Source: DASSNU01 sp035701265
GTDB lineage: Bacteria; Gemmatimonadota; Gemmatimonadetes; Gemmatimonadales; Gemmatimonadaceae
Direction: 5' to 3'
NCBI GenBank assembly: GCA_035701265.1
Contig: DASSNU010000015.1
Coordinates: 124,001 to 188,000, forward strand
DNA length: 64,000 bases
In this document: piece after piece, positions 34,060-42,970 of the stretch
Layout of the letters: each line of letters opens with the position of its first letter
Position numbering within the stretch: the stretch's first letter is position 1
Translations under genes and position numbers: made by a program
Notes under the pieces: model-generated
Databases searched by the model: none
Told to the model about the DNA's origin: nothing
What the model saw: only the letters and a program-made list of their open reading frames with translations

Positions 34060-35763
34060 TTATGCGCGAGTGGGGGAAAGCGTTGAGCTCCGCGCCCCTC
34101 CCGCAGCTCCCGCCCGCGCCGCCAGACAGTGCGCGATCCACCGCGCCGCCTCGCTCACCTCCCCCTGCGTCACGGCGTGCCCGCCCGGCTCCCAGTGCAC
34201 CGTGACGTCCGCCCCCGCGCTCCGCAGCAGTTCGGCCAGCCGCTCCGTCTGCGCGCGCGGCGCGATCGGGTCATTCTCCCCCGCGCCGATGAACACCGAT
34301 GTCCCCTCGAGATGGGGGAGCACGTCCGGCTCGAAGGGCACCATGGGGCTGAGCAGCACCGCGCCGCGCAGCACGCCGGGACGGCGCAGCAGCACGCTCG
34401 CCGCGATGTTGGCGCCATTCGAGAACCCCACCGCCACAACGCCGTCCGCCTCCAGCTCGTAGGCGCGCGCGGCGGCGCGCACGAACTCCGCCAGCTCCTC
34501 CGTGCGGCGCGCCAGGTCTTCCTGATCGAACACTCCCTCCGCCAGCCGGCGGAAGAAGCGCGGCGCGCCGTGCTCCAGCACCTTCCCGCGCGGACTGAGC
34601 ATCCCCGCACCTGGGAGCAACGCACGACCCAGCGGTATGAGGTCGGTCTCGTCGCCACCGGTGCCGTGCAGCAGGAGAAGTGTGGTGCTCCCCGCCAGCG
34701 CGCCCGATTCCGACGGCGGGATGTAGCGGTGGATGAAGCCGAGCGCCTCACCGCTCACATCTTCGGGACCGGTGGCGTCGGCGAAGAGCGTTGCGGTGGC
34801 GGACGACACGGGGAGATGGATGCGCGGCAGTACCGCCTCGATCTCCGCGCGGTGCGGCTCGTACTGCGGCGGAAGCTTGAGCGACTGGCCGAGCTCTTCC
34901 GCAGGCTCATCCACCGTGAATCCCGGCGGCACGGTGGCCAGCTCGAAGAGCACGCCGCCCGGCTCGCGGAAGTACACGGAGTGAAAGTACTGCCGGTCGA
35001 TGACCGGCGTGGGATGGAGACGCGACCGCTCCACGCGCGCACGCATCTCGAGCTGCGCCGCGTCATCTTCCACCGCGAACGCGACGTGATGCACCGTCCC
35101 CGCGCCGCTCGCGCCACGGCCAAAACCGCCGATCTCGCGCACGTCCACCATCCCGCCCGCGTCGCCATCGCCGGCGACGTAGCGTCTGGTCGTACCATCC
35201 TCGCTCAGTGCACGGAAGCCGAGCGTGTCCACCAGCACGCGCTCCGTCTCGTCGGTGCGGTCGGCCCAGATCGTCACGCGGCGGAAGCCGTGGATCGCGT
35301 GCTCGCGCGGAACTCCAGGCGCATCGCCCCACGCGCGCCGCGACTCGGCGCTCGGATGTCCCACGATCTCAAGCATGAGGCCGTCGTGGTCCTTGAAGGC
35401 GATCACCTGCTCCGCGTTCGCGCCCGTGCCGCGGCGTGTGGGTCCCTCGTACGCCACGTTGTAGCGCAACAGCCGCTGCACCCAGAATCCGATCGCGGAC
35501 GGCGCCGCGGCGAACGATGTGACCGCCACCTGGCCGCTCCCCTGTCGACCGCGCTGCGCGCCGGGCCAGGGGAAGAAGGTCATGATGCTCCCCGGCGTCC
35601 CGACGTCGTCGGCGAAGTAGAAGTGGTACGTCTGCGGATCGTCGAAGTTGACCGTGCGCTTCACCAGCCGGAGGCCGAGGAGGCCGGCGTAGAAGTCGAG
35701 GTTGCGCTGCGGATCGCTCGCGATCGCGGTGACGTGATGGAGGCCGAGGACGCTGCTGCTCAT
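34060..35763 (-). CDS. Fusion of MhqE/MhqO-type ring-cleaving dioxygenase and MhqD-type alpha/beta hydrolase
   Basis: 567 aa from the ATG at 35763 (CAGGAG upstream). Residues 1-310 are a two-module VOC dioxygenase: LGLHHVTAIASDPQRNLDFY, GLMLEIVGHP, then VHHVAFAVEDDAAQ and FREPGGVLFELAT. Residues about 355-555 are a carboxylesterase/phospholipase: LLLLHGTGGDETDLI, nucleophile in VAVGFSNGANIAASVL, Asp in IGAGENDPIAPR and His in EPGGHAVTQG. In Bacillus, MhqE (or MhqO) and MhqD are separate proteins of one quinone-stress operon, so joining them in one chain is informative. Likely role is detoxification of quinones or catechols; substrate unverified. qorB lies 1.1 kb away. Confidence 0.9.
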   Translation of the reverse strand: MSSSVLGLHHVTAIASDPQRNLDFYAGLLGLRLVKRTVNFDDPQTYHFYFADDVGTPGSIMTFFPWPGAQRGRQGSGQVAVTSFAAAPSAIGFWVQRLLRYNVAYEGPTRRGTGANAEQVIAFKDHDGLMLEIVGHPSAESRRAWGDAPGVPREHAIHGFRRVTIWADRTDETERVLVDTLGFRALSEDGTTRRYVAGDGDAGGMVDVREIGGFGRGASGAGTVHHVAFAVEDDAAQLEMRARVERSRLHPTPVIDRQYFHSVYFREPGGVLFELATVPPGFTVDEPAEELGQSLKLPPQYEPHRAEIEAVLPRIHLPVSSATATLFADATGPEDVSGEALGFIHRYIPPSESGALAGSTTLLLLHGTGGDETDLIPLGRALLPGAGMLSPRGKVLEHGAPRFFRRLAEGVFDQEDLARRTEELAEFVRAAARAYELEADGVVAVGFSNGANIAASVLLRRPGVLRGAVLLSPMVPFEPDVLPHLEGTSVFIGAGENDPIAPRAQTERLAELLRSAGADVTVHWEPGGHAVTQGEVSEAARWIAHCLAARAGAAGGARSSTLSPTRA

Positions 35764-36106
35764 ACGACGCTCCTGGAGTCGTGGTGACGCGTGTAGGGAC
35801 GGGCGTTGCGACACCTTTGGTGACGGGCGTTGCCACACCTTTGGTGACGCGCGTTGCGACACGTGTGGCGGCGAGCGCTTCCGATACTACAGATGTTCCC
35901 GCGCACCCTCGCTATCGGCACAGGAATGGCGCACGGACACACGTCGTCAGTCCTCATTTTCGGCAATGAGCACCCGCTCTTCGGAAGTTGTGCGGCGAGC
36001 GCGCGTGCTGCCGCCAGACGATCTTGACGACGTGCTGCGCGCTGCGACAGTGTTGCGTATTGAGAAAAGCTTGCCGTTCCACCCCGCGAGCGTGGAGGGT
36101 CTTGCC
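35764..36106. other. Intergenic region between divergent genes
   Basis: About 343 bp between the Mhq-type fusion (minus) and a lipoprotein gene (plus). It contains three tandem 24 bp repeats (35796-35867). The open frame that begins at 35966 leads into the lipoprotein but its first 47 residues lack coding character, so I treat them as untranslated. Confidence 0.5.
35796..35867. repeat. Three tandem 24 bp repeats
   Basis: Units begin at 35796, 35820 and 35844; the consensus is GTGACGGGCGTTGCGACACC followed by TTTG, with a few changes in unit 3. They lie 33 bp upstream of the Mhq fusion gene. A regulatory binding array or a replication-slippage relic are both possible. Confidence 0.75.
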
Positions 36107-36688
36107 ATGCGCGCTGCACGCCGTTCTCCCACTGATGCTGCCTCCTCTCTAGACGTCGCGTCCCGCGCTGGACGTCGTGTACGCCTTGGCCTCGTTGCCG
36201 TGGTCATCGCTGCCGCCGCTCTGGCTTGTCACGATGCGTCCACCGGACCTGATGATGCCGACAATGGCGTCGCGGCAGACGTCACCGGCGACTGGCAGGG
36301 GGAGATGCAGAACGACGCGGTGGCGGCCGAGAGTCTCTTCGTCAGCCTCGCACAGAATGACGAGGGCACGGTGACCGGGCACGGCGCGCTCACGGTGCTG
36401 CTGAAGGGAGAACCTCCAGTCTCACTGCCGCCCGGCTTGGACTCGCTCCTCGCCATTCCTTCCGCAGACACGCTGCAGTTTGGCGTGACGGGGCAGCTCC
36501 GCGGCAGCGACCTTGCGCTCAGCTTCGCCGACTCGGTACCGGACGGCTTCGCATCCGTCGGCCCCTCCCTCAGCTTCCACGCGACGGCCACGAACAGCGA
36601 GATCAGCGGAGCGCTCATCCTGCGCGACCCGGGGGGATTCACGACGCAGATCCCCGGCATCGTGCTGCATCGCGTGCCGCCGACGTAG
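36107..36688 (+). CDS. Lipoprotein of unknown function
   Basis: 193 aa from the ATG at 36107, with GGAGGG seven bases upstream. A basic N-region and hydrophobic helix end at lipobox ALAC (about residue 40; LVAVVIAAAALACHDAS). The mature part of about 150 residues shows an alternating beta pattern beginning VTGDWQGEMQNDAVAAESLF, typical of small exported beta-barrel or beta-sandwich domains found in Gemmatimonadota lipoproteins. No enzyme motif. It precedes qorB by 216 bp. Confidence 0.7.
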   Translation: MRAARRSPTDAASSLDVASRAGRRVRLGLVAVVIAAAALACHDASTGPDDADNGVAADVTGDWQGEMQNDAVAAESLFVSLAQNDEGTVTGHGALTVLLKGEPPVSLPPGLDSLLAIPSADTLQFGVTGQLRGSDLALSFADSVPDGFASVGPSLSFHATATNSEISGALILRDPGGFTTQIPGIVLHRVPPT

Positions 36689-36904
36689 GGGACCATCGCC
36701 CGCGCCGCGTCTCGCGGCTGCCGTAGTCACACGGGTGTAAGGCGGAGCGCTCGCCGCATGCGTGAGAACGTGAGCGGCGAGCGTACACCGCATCTCCCCC
36801 GCGGAGCGAAGGTTGCAGAGCGTACATCCACACGGCGTTTTCCGCAACGCCGATCGGACGCTCTCCGTACACTCAGTCGCTCTGCATCGCTCAGGACCCG
36901 CATC

Positions 36905-37771
36905 ATGACCATCGCCATCACCGGTGCCACCGGGCACCTTGGCCGGCTCGTCATCCGCCGGCTCGTCGAGCGCATCCCGGCTGCGGAGATCGTGGCCCTC
37001 GCACGCAATCCGCAGCGCGGGGAGGACCTTGGCGTCGCCGTTCGAGAGTTCGACTACGACCGCCCAGACACGCTCGCTCCCGCGCTCGACGGCGTCGACA
37101 CGCTGCTCCTCATCTCCGCCAGCGAGATCGGGAAGCGCGCCAGGCAGCACAGCAATGTCGTGCGCGCCGCGCGCAAGAGCGGCGTGGAGCGCATCGTCTA
37201 CACGAGCCTGCTGCACGCCGACCGGTCGTCCATCGACCTCGCCGGCGAGCACCGCACCACCGAGCTGGAGATCGAGGCCTCCGGCATTCCGCACGTCATC
37301 CTGCGCAACGGGTGGTACAGCGAGAACTACACGTCGTCCATCCCCGGCGCGCTGGCCGGCGGCGCGTTTCTCGGGTGCGCGAACGGCGCGCGCATCTCGC
37401 TCGCCGCGCGCGCCGACTACGCGGACGCCGCCGTGGCCGTGCTCACCGGCACCGATCACGACGGGAAGATCTACGAGCTGGCCGGCGACCAGGCGTACAC
37501 CCTCTCCGATCTTGCCACCGAGCTCTCGCGGCAGACGGGGCGTACCATTCCGTACAAGGATCTGTCGGAGGCGGAGTACGCTGCGGCGCTCGAGCGCGCC
37601 GGCGTCCCAGCGGCCATGGCGCGCTCCATAGCTGGATGGGACACCGCCGCCGCGCGCGGCGCGCTGTTCGACGACTCGCACCAGCTCTCCGCCCTCATCG
37701 GGCGCACGACCACGCCGCTCGCGGTGAGCGTGGAGGAGGCGTTGCACGCGGAGCACGTGGCGCACGTGTGA
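36905..37771 (+). CDS. qorB: NAD(P)H:quinone oxidoreductase 2-type SDR (QorB/YtfG)
   Basis: 288 aa atypical short-chain reductase. NAD(P) site ITGATGHLGRLVIRRLVE at the N-terminus; further family-specific segments LLLISASEIGKRARQHSNVV, VYTSLLHADRS, LRNGWYSENYTSSIP, YELAGDQAYTLSDLA and the C-terminal GALFDDSHQLSALIGR, all close to E. coli YtfG/QorB as I remember it. It reduces quinones by two electrons, avoiding semiquinones. With the Mhq-type fusion nearby it makes a plausible quinone-stress locus, although the genes are divergent and not one operon. Confidence 0.92.
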   Translation: MTIAITGATGHLGRLVIRRLVERIPAAEIVALARNPQRGEDLGVAVREFDYDRPDTLAPALDGVDTLLLISASEIGKRARQHSNVVRAARKSGVERIVYTSLLHADRSSIDLAGEHRTTELEIEASGIPHVILRNGWYSENYTSSIPGALAGGAFLGCANGARISLAARADYADAAVAVLTGTDHDGKIYELAGDQAYTLSDLATELSRQTGRTIPYKDLSEAEYAAALERAGVPAAMARSIAGWDTAAARGALFDDSHQLSALIGRTTTPLAVSVEEALHAEHVAHV

Positions 37772-37800
37772 GCACACGTGACCATGTGCGAGCACGTGTG
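37763..37800. repeat. CACGTGTG inverted and direct repeats between convergent genes
   Basis: CACGTGTG-AG-CACACGTG (37763-37780) is a perfect hairpin spanning the qorB stop codon; another CACGTGTG ends at 37800. It may act as a terminator for qorB and the convergent kinase gene. Confidence 0.5.
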
Positions 37801-37829
37801 ACCGACGGGTGACGCTCGGCGATGCGTGC

Positions 37830-40439
37830 TCAGCTCTCGCATCCACTGTCCAGCGACACGCTCCGCGCTTGGGCGCACGCATGGCGCACGAACGGATGCT
37901 CCGGACCGAGCTCCTGCGCGAGCAGGCCAATGGCTTCGTGAAAGTCGGAGGCCACCGCCGGTGCGCCCACGCGGTGCGCCGCGGCCAGCGCTACGCCCAC
38001 CGCCGCGCGCGTCCGCACCGGATCCGTGGCGGCCAGCGTGCTCCGCGCGAGCGAATCCGCCTCGCGGAAGCTCGTCTCCGCGCTCTCCTCGCCAGCGGCG
38101 AGCTGCGCCTCCCCCAACCACACGAGCGTCCGTACCGTCTCGCGCGGCGCGTCGCCGCTCGTCGTCCGCCGGATCGTCAGTGCGTCGCGCAACCACCGCT
38201 CCGCCTCGGCGGGGCGACCATTGCGCAGCGCCAGTACGCCCAGCGCCCACAGGCTGTACCCCACCGCGCGATGCGTGGGACCCAGCGTCGTACGATAGAC
38301 GTCGAAGGAGAGGTGCAGCAGGGAGTCCGCCTCGACCAGATCGTCCGGCTCGCCGCGCAACGCGAGTGTGAGCCCCAGGCCGAACGCGGGATCGGCGATA
38401 TAGCGATGCTCTGGCCCCAGCACTTTGAGTCGCGCCGCCAGCTCGCGCCGGAAGAACGTCTCCGCGTCGTCGTATCTGCCCGCGTCGCGCAGCGTCATGC
38501 CAAGGTTGTCGAGCAGCGCGGCCGCATCCGCGCTCGTGCCCGCGGTGTCGGTCAACAACACGATCCGGAGCGCTTCGCGCAGGCGGGGTTCCGCTTCGGC
38601 AAAGCGTCCGGCAGTGGCGAGCATCCAACCATAGTTGCCGAGCGCATTGACGCGGCCGGGCGCATCTGGATCGAGCGTCTGGCGCTGCAGCGCGATCACA
38701 TGCCGGTACATCGAATCGGCCTCGCGGTCCCGTCCCAGCCGAACGTATTCGCCGGCCAGCTCGACGAGCGCGGAGAGGACCACCTGGGCGGTATCCCCAA
38801 GGATGGGCGCTCCTTCCGCCACCACGCGAGCGTAGCCGGCAGCGGCGGAATCGGCGTGCCCGAGCTCTTCGAGCGCGAGCGCCCGGCCGGTCATCGCATC
38901 CAGCGTCGGCTCGTCGGGCGTGGAACGCAACGCGCGCCGGAGGGCGATCTCGCGCGTGAACATCCCTTCGGCGGCGCGGTAATCGGCGAGCGACACTTCC
39001 ACGTGCGCGAGCGTGGCGAGGAGCTCCGCTTGCAGCGCTGGCTGGCCGCGCAATGAATCCACCCGCTGCACGCCGCGCTCGAGCAGCTCGCGTACCGTGA
39101 TCTGCGTGCCGCGACGCTCATCCGGATCGCTGGCGCGGAAGAGATCGAGCAGGAACTGCTTCACTGCGTTCGACTGGGCGAGCGCGGATTCGGCCGCCCT
39201 GCGCGCCCGGTCGGCGCGCCGCGCCTGCCAGAGCGTCGTCGCCATCCCGCCGGCGAGCGCGATGAGCAGCGTCGCGGCGGCGACGACGCCCACGGTGTGC
39301 CGCGCCACGAACTTCCGCATGCGGTAGGTGGCGGATGCGGGGCGCGCGAGCACCGGCTCCCCCGTGAGCATGCGCCCGACATCTTCCGCAAGCTGCGCGG
39401 CCGATGCGTACCGCCGTTCCGGCTCCTTGCGCATCGCGCGCGCGATGATGTTGTCCACGTCGCCGGCCAGCTCCTGCGGCGCGACGCCGAACGACGTGCC
39501 TGCGCGACGCAGCGCGTCGCTGGCGCGCGGCGGCTCGTTCTCCAGCACGCGCCGACGTAGCTCGTCCGTGCTCATCCCTGGCTCGGCGAACGGATGCGCA
39601 TCGGCCACGAGCTCGAAGAGCAATACGCCGAGCGAGTAGACATCCGTCGCCACCGTCACGCGCTCTCCGCGGAGTTGCTCGGGGCTGGCGTAGGATGGCG
39701 TCAACCGCCGCGCGATGAGCGTGGTCTCCGTCGATGCGCCGGGCGCGAGGAGCTTGGCAATGCCGAAGTCCAGCAACTTCGGCGTGCCGGCCTCGGTGAC
39801 GAGAATGTTCGACGGCTTGATGTCACGATGGATGACCAGCGCCGCGTGCGCGTGCTGCACTGCCTGGCAGACGAGACAGAAGAGCTGGAGGCGACGGCGG
39901 AGCGGCAGGGCATGATGCACCGCCCACGTGGTGATCGGCTCGCCGGTGATGTACTCCATGACGAGATAGGGCGTGCCGTCGGGCGCTTCGCCGCCATCGA
40001 GCAGGCCGGCGATGTGCGGATGCGTGAGGTCGGCCAGGATCTGCCGCTCCTCGCGGAAGCGGCGCGCCAGCTCCTCGCTCCCGAAGGCGTCGCGCACGAG
40101 CTTGATCGCCACCTGCGCGCGATACGCCTGGTCGGCGCGCTCGGCCAGCCACACCGTGCCCATCCCGCCGCGCCCCAGCTCGTGCAGCAATCGATACGCT
40201 CCCAGCACCCGCCCCCGATGGTCGGCGCCGCGACCCACCGCGTGCACGGCGGCGTGCACCGCGCCGCGCACGAACGCGTCGCCGGTCGTGTCTCCCTCGC
40301 GGAGCAAGCGCCGCAGTTGGTCGCGCAGCGCGGAATCGTCCGCGCACTCCCGCGCGACGAACGCCTCGCGCTCCTCCTCCGGCAGCTCGAGTGCGGCGTC
40401 GAAGAGCGACTGCATCCTCGCCAGCTCGTGGGCATCCAT
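37830..40439 (-). CDS. Serine/threonine protein kinase with transmembrane helix and TPR-like repeats (module 1)
   Basis: 869 aa. N-terminal 1-75 is the helical segment seen in ECF-linked kinases (LFDAALELPEEEREAFVARE). Kinase domain about 85-345: LGRGGMGTVWLAE, VAIKLV (ATP lysine), HRDIKPSNILV, LDFGIAKLL, YASPEQLRGE. A membrane helix follows at about 380-400 (TVGVVAAATLLIALAGGMATTLW). The outer half (about 430-860) is TPR/Kinesin-light-chain-like helical repeats (ALGNYGWMLATAGRFAEAEP, AALLDNLGMTLRDAGRYDDAE). It follows its ECF sigma gene by 4 bp and AGGAG precedes the ATG. Probable one-protein sensor kinase; the link to the sigma factor is genetic only. Confidence 0.93.
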   Translation of the reverse strand: MDAHELARMQSLFDAALELPEEEREAFVARECADDSALRDQLRRLLREGDTTGDAFVRGAVHAAVHAVGRGADHRGRVLGAYRLLHELGRGGMGTVWLAERADQAYRAQVAIKLVRDAFGSEELARRFREERQILADLTHPHIAGLLDGGEAPDGTPYLVMEYITGEPITTWAVHHALPLRRRLQLFCLVCQAVQHAHAALVIHRDIKPSNILVTEAGTPKLLDFGIAKLLAPGASTETTLIARRLTPSYASPEQLRGERVTVATDVYSLGVLLFELVADAHPFAEPGMSTDELRRRVLENEPPRASDALRRAGTSFGVAPQELAGDVDNIIARAMRKEPERRYASAAQLAEDVGRMLTGEPVLARPASATYRMRKFVARHTVGVVAAATLLIALAGGMATTLWQARRADRARRAAESALAQSNAVKQFLLDLFRASDPDERRGTQITVRELLERGVQRVDSLRGQPALQAELLATLAHVEVSLADYRAAEGMFTREIALRRALRSTPDEPTLDAMTGRALALEELGHADSAAAGYARVVAEGAPILGDTAQVVLSALVELAGEYVRLGRDREADSMYRHVIALQRQTLDPDAPGRVNALGNYGWMLATAGRFAEAEPRLREALRIVLLTDTAGTSADAAALLDNLGMTLRDAGRYDDAETFFRRELAARLKVLGPEHRYIADPAFGLGLTLALRGEPDDLVEADSLLHLSFDVYRTTLGPTHRAVGYSLWALGVLALRNGRPAEAERWLRDALTIRRTTSGDAPRETVRTLVWLGEAQLAAGEESAETSFREADSLARSTLAATDPVRTRAAVGVALAAAHRVGAPAVASDFHEAIGLLAQELGPEHPFVRHACAQARSVSLDSGCES

Positions 40440-40443
40440 GGGG

Positions 40444-41010
40444 TCACTCCTTGCGGAGTTGGTCGTACATCCACCGGCGCGCAAAGCGCAGGTCGCGGTG
40501 CACCGTGGCGGCGGAGACGCCGAGCGTGGCCGCGATCTCGTCGTAGTCGAGCCCGGCGAAGTAGTGGAGCTCGATCGCGCGTGCCTTGCGCTGGTCCAGC
40601 GCTGCCAGTCGCTCGAGCGCGGCGTCGATCGCGATGACGTCCAGCGGATCGCCGGCGTCCGGCTGCGGCCGGTCCTGGAGCGTGATGCACACGGCGCCGG
40701 CGCCGCGCTTGTCGCGGAGTCGTGCGCGGGCGTGGTCCACCAGCACGCGACGCATCGTGCGCGCGGCGACGGCGAAGAAGTGACGGCGCCCCTCCCACGT
40801 GACGTCGCTTCCGACCAGACGGAGATACGCCTCGTGAACGAGCGCCGTGGGCTGCAGCGTGGCGGCACCGCGCTCGTCGCGCATGCACCGGCTGGCGATC
40901 TCGTGCAGCTCGGCGTAGACCAGCGGGAGGAGCCGCTCTCCCGCCGCGTCGTCGCCATCACGCCATGCGGCAAGGAGCCGCGTGGTCTCGCCGCGCTTCG
41001 GAGAAGTCAT
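40444..41010 (-). CDS. ECF-type sigma factor (TIGR02999-like), partner of kinase module 1
   Basis: 188 aa from the ATG at 41010. Region 2: LPLVYAELHEIASRCM, TALVHEAYLRLVG, FFAVAARTMRRVLVDHARARLRDKR. Region 4: LDYDEIAATLGVSAATVHRDL followed by RFARRWMYDQL. The motif ARTMRRVLVDHARARL is typical of the ECF group (TIGR02999) that occurs next to TPR kinases in Planctomycetota, Acidobacteriota and Gemmatimonadota. It is the first gene of a two-gene operon (4 bp gap). No anti-sigma factor is present, so the kinase may take that regulatory role; that is inference. Confidence 0.93.
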   Translation of the reverse strand: MTSPKRGETTRLLAAWRDGDDAAGERLLPLVYAELHEIASRCMRDERGAATLQPTALVHEAYLRLVGSDVTWEGRRHFFAVAARTMRRVLVDHARARLRDKRGAGAVCITLQDRPQPDAGDPLDVIAIDAALERLAALDQRKARAIELHYFAGLDYDEIAATLGVSAATVHRDLRFARRWMYDQLRKE

Positions 41011-41203
41011 GGCGGGGGTGATGGGGGCAGTATCGGCCAACATACGGCCTCGTCCCCACAAGTGCCACAGGCGCCACGATCGCAGGCGATTCACGAAACC
41101 GATGGGCGATCGCTCGGGTCCCCGCGGCACCACATCCCCCCCACCTGGAACAGTGGCGGGGGGGACGTGACGGTGAGACGAATGCGGATGATGCACCGGC
41201 TCG

Positions 41204-42655
41204 TCAGAAGAGTCGCACGGAGGCCGAGTCACCCCGCTGTCCCCGTCCCGCAGCGAACGAGCTGGGGCCGCCTTCGCCCGGCGGGCCGACGACGAACTCC
41301 AGGTTGTTCCCGGTGAACAGGCCCGTGCCGAGCACGAGCACCCCGATGGACGGACCGCCGCCACCACCGCCGCCACGCCCGCCGTCGCCACCTGGACCAC
41401 CGTCGCCTCCCCGGCCACCGGAGCCAGCGCCCGCAGTGCCCTTGCCTCCAGCACCACCCTTTCCGCCCGCCCCCCCGCGTTCCCCGAGCCCCCCGACACC
41501 ACCATCCCCTCCGCCGGCCGTCACGATCGTGGTGCCGTCCATCTCCAACTCGCTGGTCCCGCTGACGACGACCGCAATGGACGCGTGGCCACCGTGCCCA
41601 CCACCACCGCCAAACCCTCCGCCTCCACCCTGGCCTCCGCCACCGCCGCCACCGCCGCAGGTGACCAGAAAGGCGTTGCCGCCACCTCCACCACCGCCCC
41701 CACCACCGAAACCGCCCGTGCCCTGGCCACCGAGCTCACCATTGGCCGGCCGGTATCCCCCCCCGAGTTCGAAGTCCCCGAAGGAGCCTCCGCCGACGCC
41801 GGTCGCACCTGTGGCGCCGACCACCGTGGGAGCCTTTCCGGCGCCGCCCACCGCGAACGCCGCGCCGCCCCCCCCAGCGGCACCCCCCTGCGCGCCGCCA
41901 CCCTTTGTTCCCCCGAAGCCACCGGCAAGTCCACCCGTGCCACCGTGACCACCCTTGTCCCCGCCAGGAGAGTTCGCGCTCCCACCCACGCCGCCAGTGC
42001 GATCCGGTGGACAGAGCCCGGCGTCCACGCCACCCTGCCCCCCCTGCCCCGGATTGCCGACACGGCTCGAGGCATCAAAACCCGGCTTCCCCGCCTCCCC
42101 TTCAAAGGCGAAAATCCGCCCACCGTGGATCACGATGTCGGTGCTCTGATCGAGCACCACGGTGGCGAACGCGCTGCTGGCGAGCGTGGAGAGCTCGAGC
42201 CCATCGAGCACCACGTCGTGCACGCCACGGCCATCAACCGCAATGACCGAGTCGCTCACCTTCGTGGGGAAGCGCGTCGGGTCGCGCTGCCAGGTGGAGG
42301 GATCGTATCCACCCAGGATCGTGATGTTCGACTCGAGCCCCACCCGCTCCACGTACTCCCCTCCGGCCACATGGATGGCTTGGCCAGAGTCGGCGACGAC
42401 GATCGCCGCGTGGATCGTCGCGAACGGTTTCTCTTTCGTTCCGGGATTGGCGTCGTTTCCGGTCGTCGCGCTCACGAAGAGCACTCCCGAATCCTGATTG
42501 CCTCCGCCGTTGTCGCCTCCCCCGGTGTTGCCTCCCGGGTTCCCCCCCGGTCCGGTGGCGTCGCCGCCGCCACCGCCGCAGGCCGTCAAGGCGCACAGCG
42601 CCGCCAGCGTGAACGCCAGCCCGCGAGCGCGCCACCACCGCGAATGCCGTGACAT
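41204..42655 (-). CDS. Glycine-rich repetitive lipoprotein with DUF1565-like N-domain
   Basis: 483 aa from the ATG at 42655 (GGGGGAGGAACG before it). Lipobox LTAC (residue 23-26) followed by Gly-rich linker. Residues about 55-185 resemble the start of a right-handed parallel beta-helix (NDANPGTKEKPFATIHAAI, ITILGGYDPSTW, DVVLDGLELSTLASSAF). Residues about 195-440 are dominated by GG dipeptides (runs such as GGFGGGGGGGGGGNAF), like PE_PGRS or collagen-like tracts, interrupted by a short beta segment IAVVVSGTSELEMDGTTI. It is likely surface-exposed. The complementary strand gives a long Pro-rich open frame that is only a shadow. Two ECF/kinase operons flank it. Confidence 0.85.
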   Translation of the reverse strand: MSRHSRWWRARGLAFTLAALCALTACGGGGGDATGPGGNPGGNTGGGDNGGGNQDSGVLFVSATTGNDANPGTKEKPFATIHAAIVVADSGQAIHVAGGEYVERVGLESNITILGGYDPSTWQRDPTRFPTKVSDSVIAVDGRGVHDVVLDGLELSTLASSAFATVVLDQSTDIVIHGGRIFAFEGEAGKPGFDASSRVGNPGQGGQGGVDAGLCPPDRTGGVGGSANSPGGDKGGHGGTGGLAGGFGGTKGGGAQGGAAGGGGAAFAVGGAGKAPTVVGATGATGVGGGSFGDFELGGGYRPANGELGGQGTGGFGGGGGGGGGGNAFLVTCGGGGGGGGQGGGGGFGGGGGHGGHASIAVVVSGTSELEMDGTTIVTAGGGDGGVGGLGERGGAGGKGGAGGKGTAGAGSGGRGGDGGPGGDGGRGGGGGGGPSIGVLVLGTGLFTGNNLEFVVGPPGEGGPSSFAAGRGQRGDSASVRLF

Positions 42656-42970
42656 CGTTCCTCCCCCTTCATTGGGACACCCCCCGTGTGCGCGGAGGGG
42701 AGCTGAGCGGCGCGTCGCACCGCCGCGGCGTGCCCGCGGCCACGCCAACACGGGGCGAGGTGCCACGTGCCGGGTGACGCGTGCGACCGCCCGCTCACCG
42801 CGGCGCGTGGCCTCGGGATCGTGCGGTCGGCTATAGGGAAGGGCGACAAACCGGGTCGGCGACCCTCACGCGCGATTTGCTACGGCGTTGGGGCGGGGGG
42901 TGCGGCGTGAAGCGGGGTGGGGGTTGGTCCGGGGAGGGCGAAGGGAGCAGGGATCATCGCGTCCGCTGCG
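42656..42970. other. Intergenic region
   Basis: About 315 bp between the cupin gene and the glycine-rich lipoprotein, both on the minus strand. It holds G-rich tracts (around 42892-42930) but no gene, repeat or clear promoter. Confidence 0.4.

Noticed and set aside
35781..35969. Short open frame with VATPLVT repeats
   Set aside because: The 24 bp repeat keeps the frame open; no ribosome site or homologue, so it is taken as a non-coding repeat.
41304..41948. Proline-rich plus-strand open frame
   Set aside because: It is the complement of the glycine-rich tract; PPP runs arise from GGN codons.
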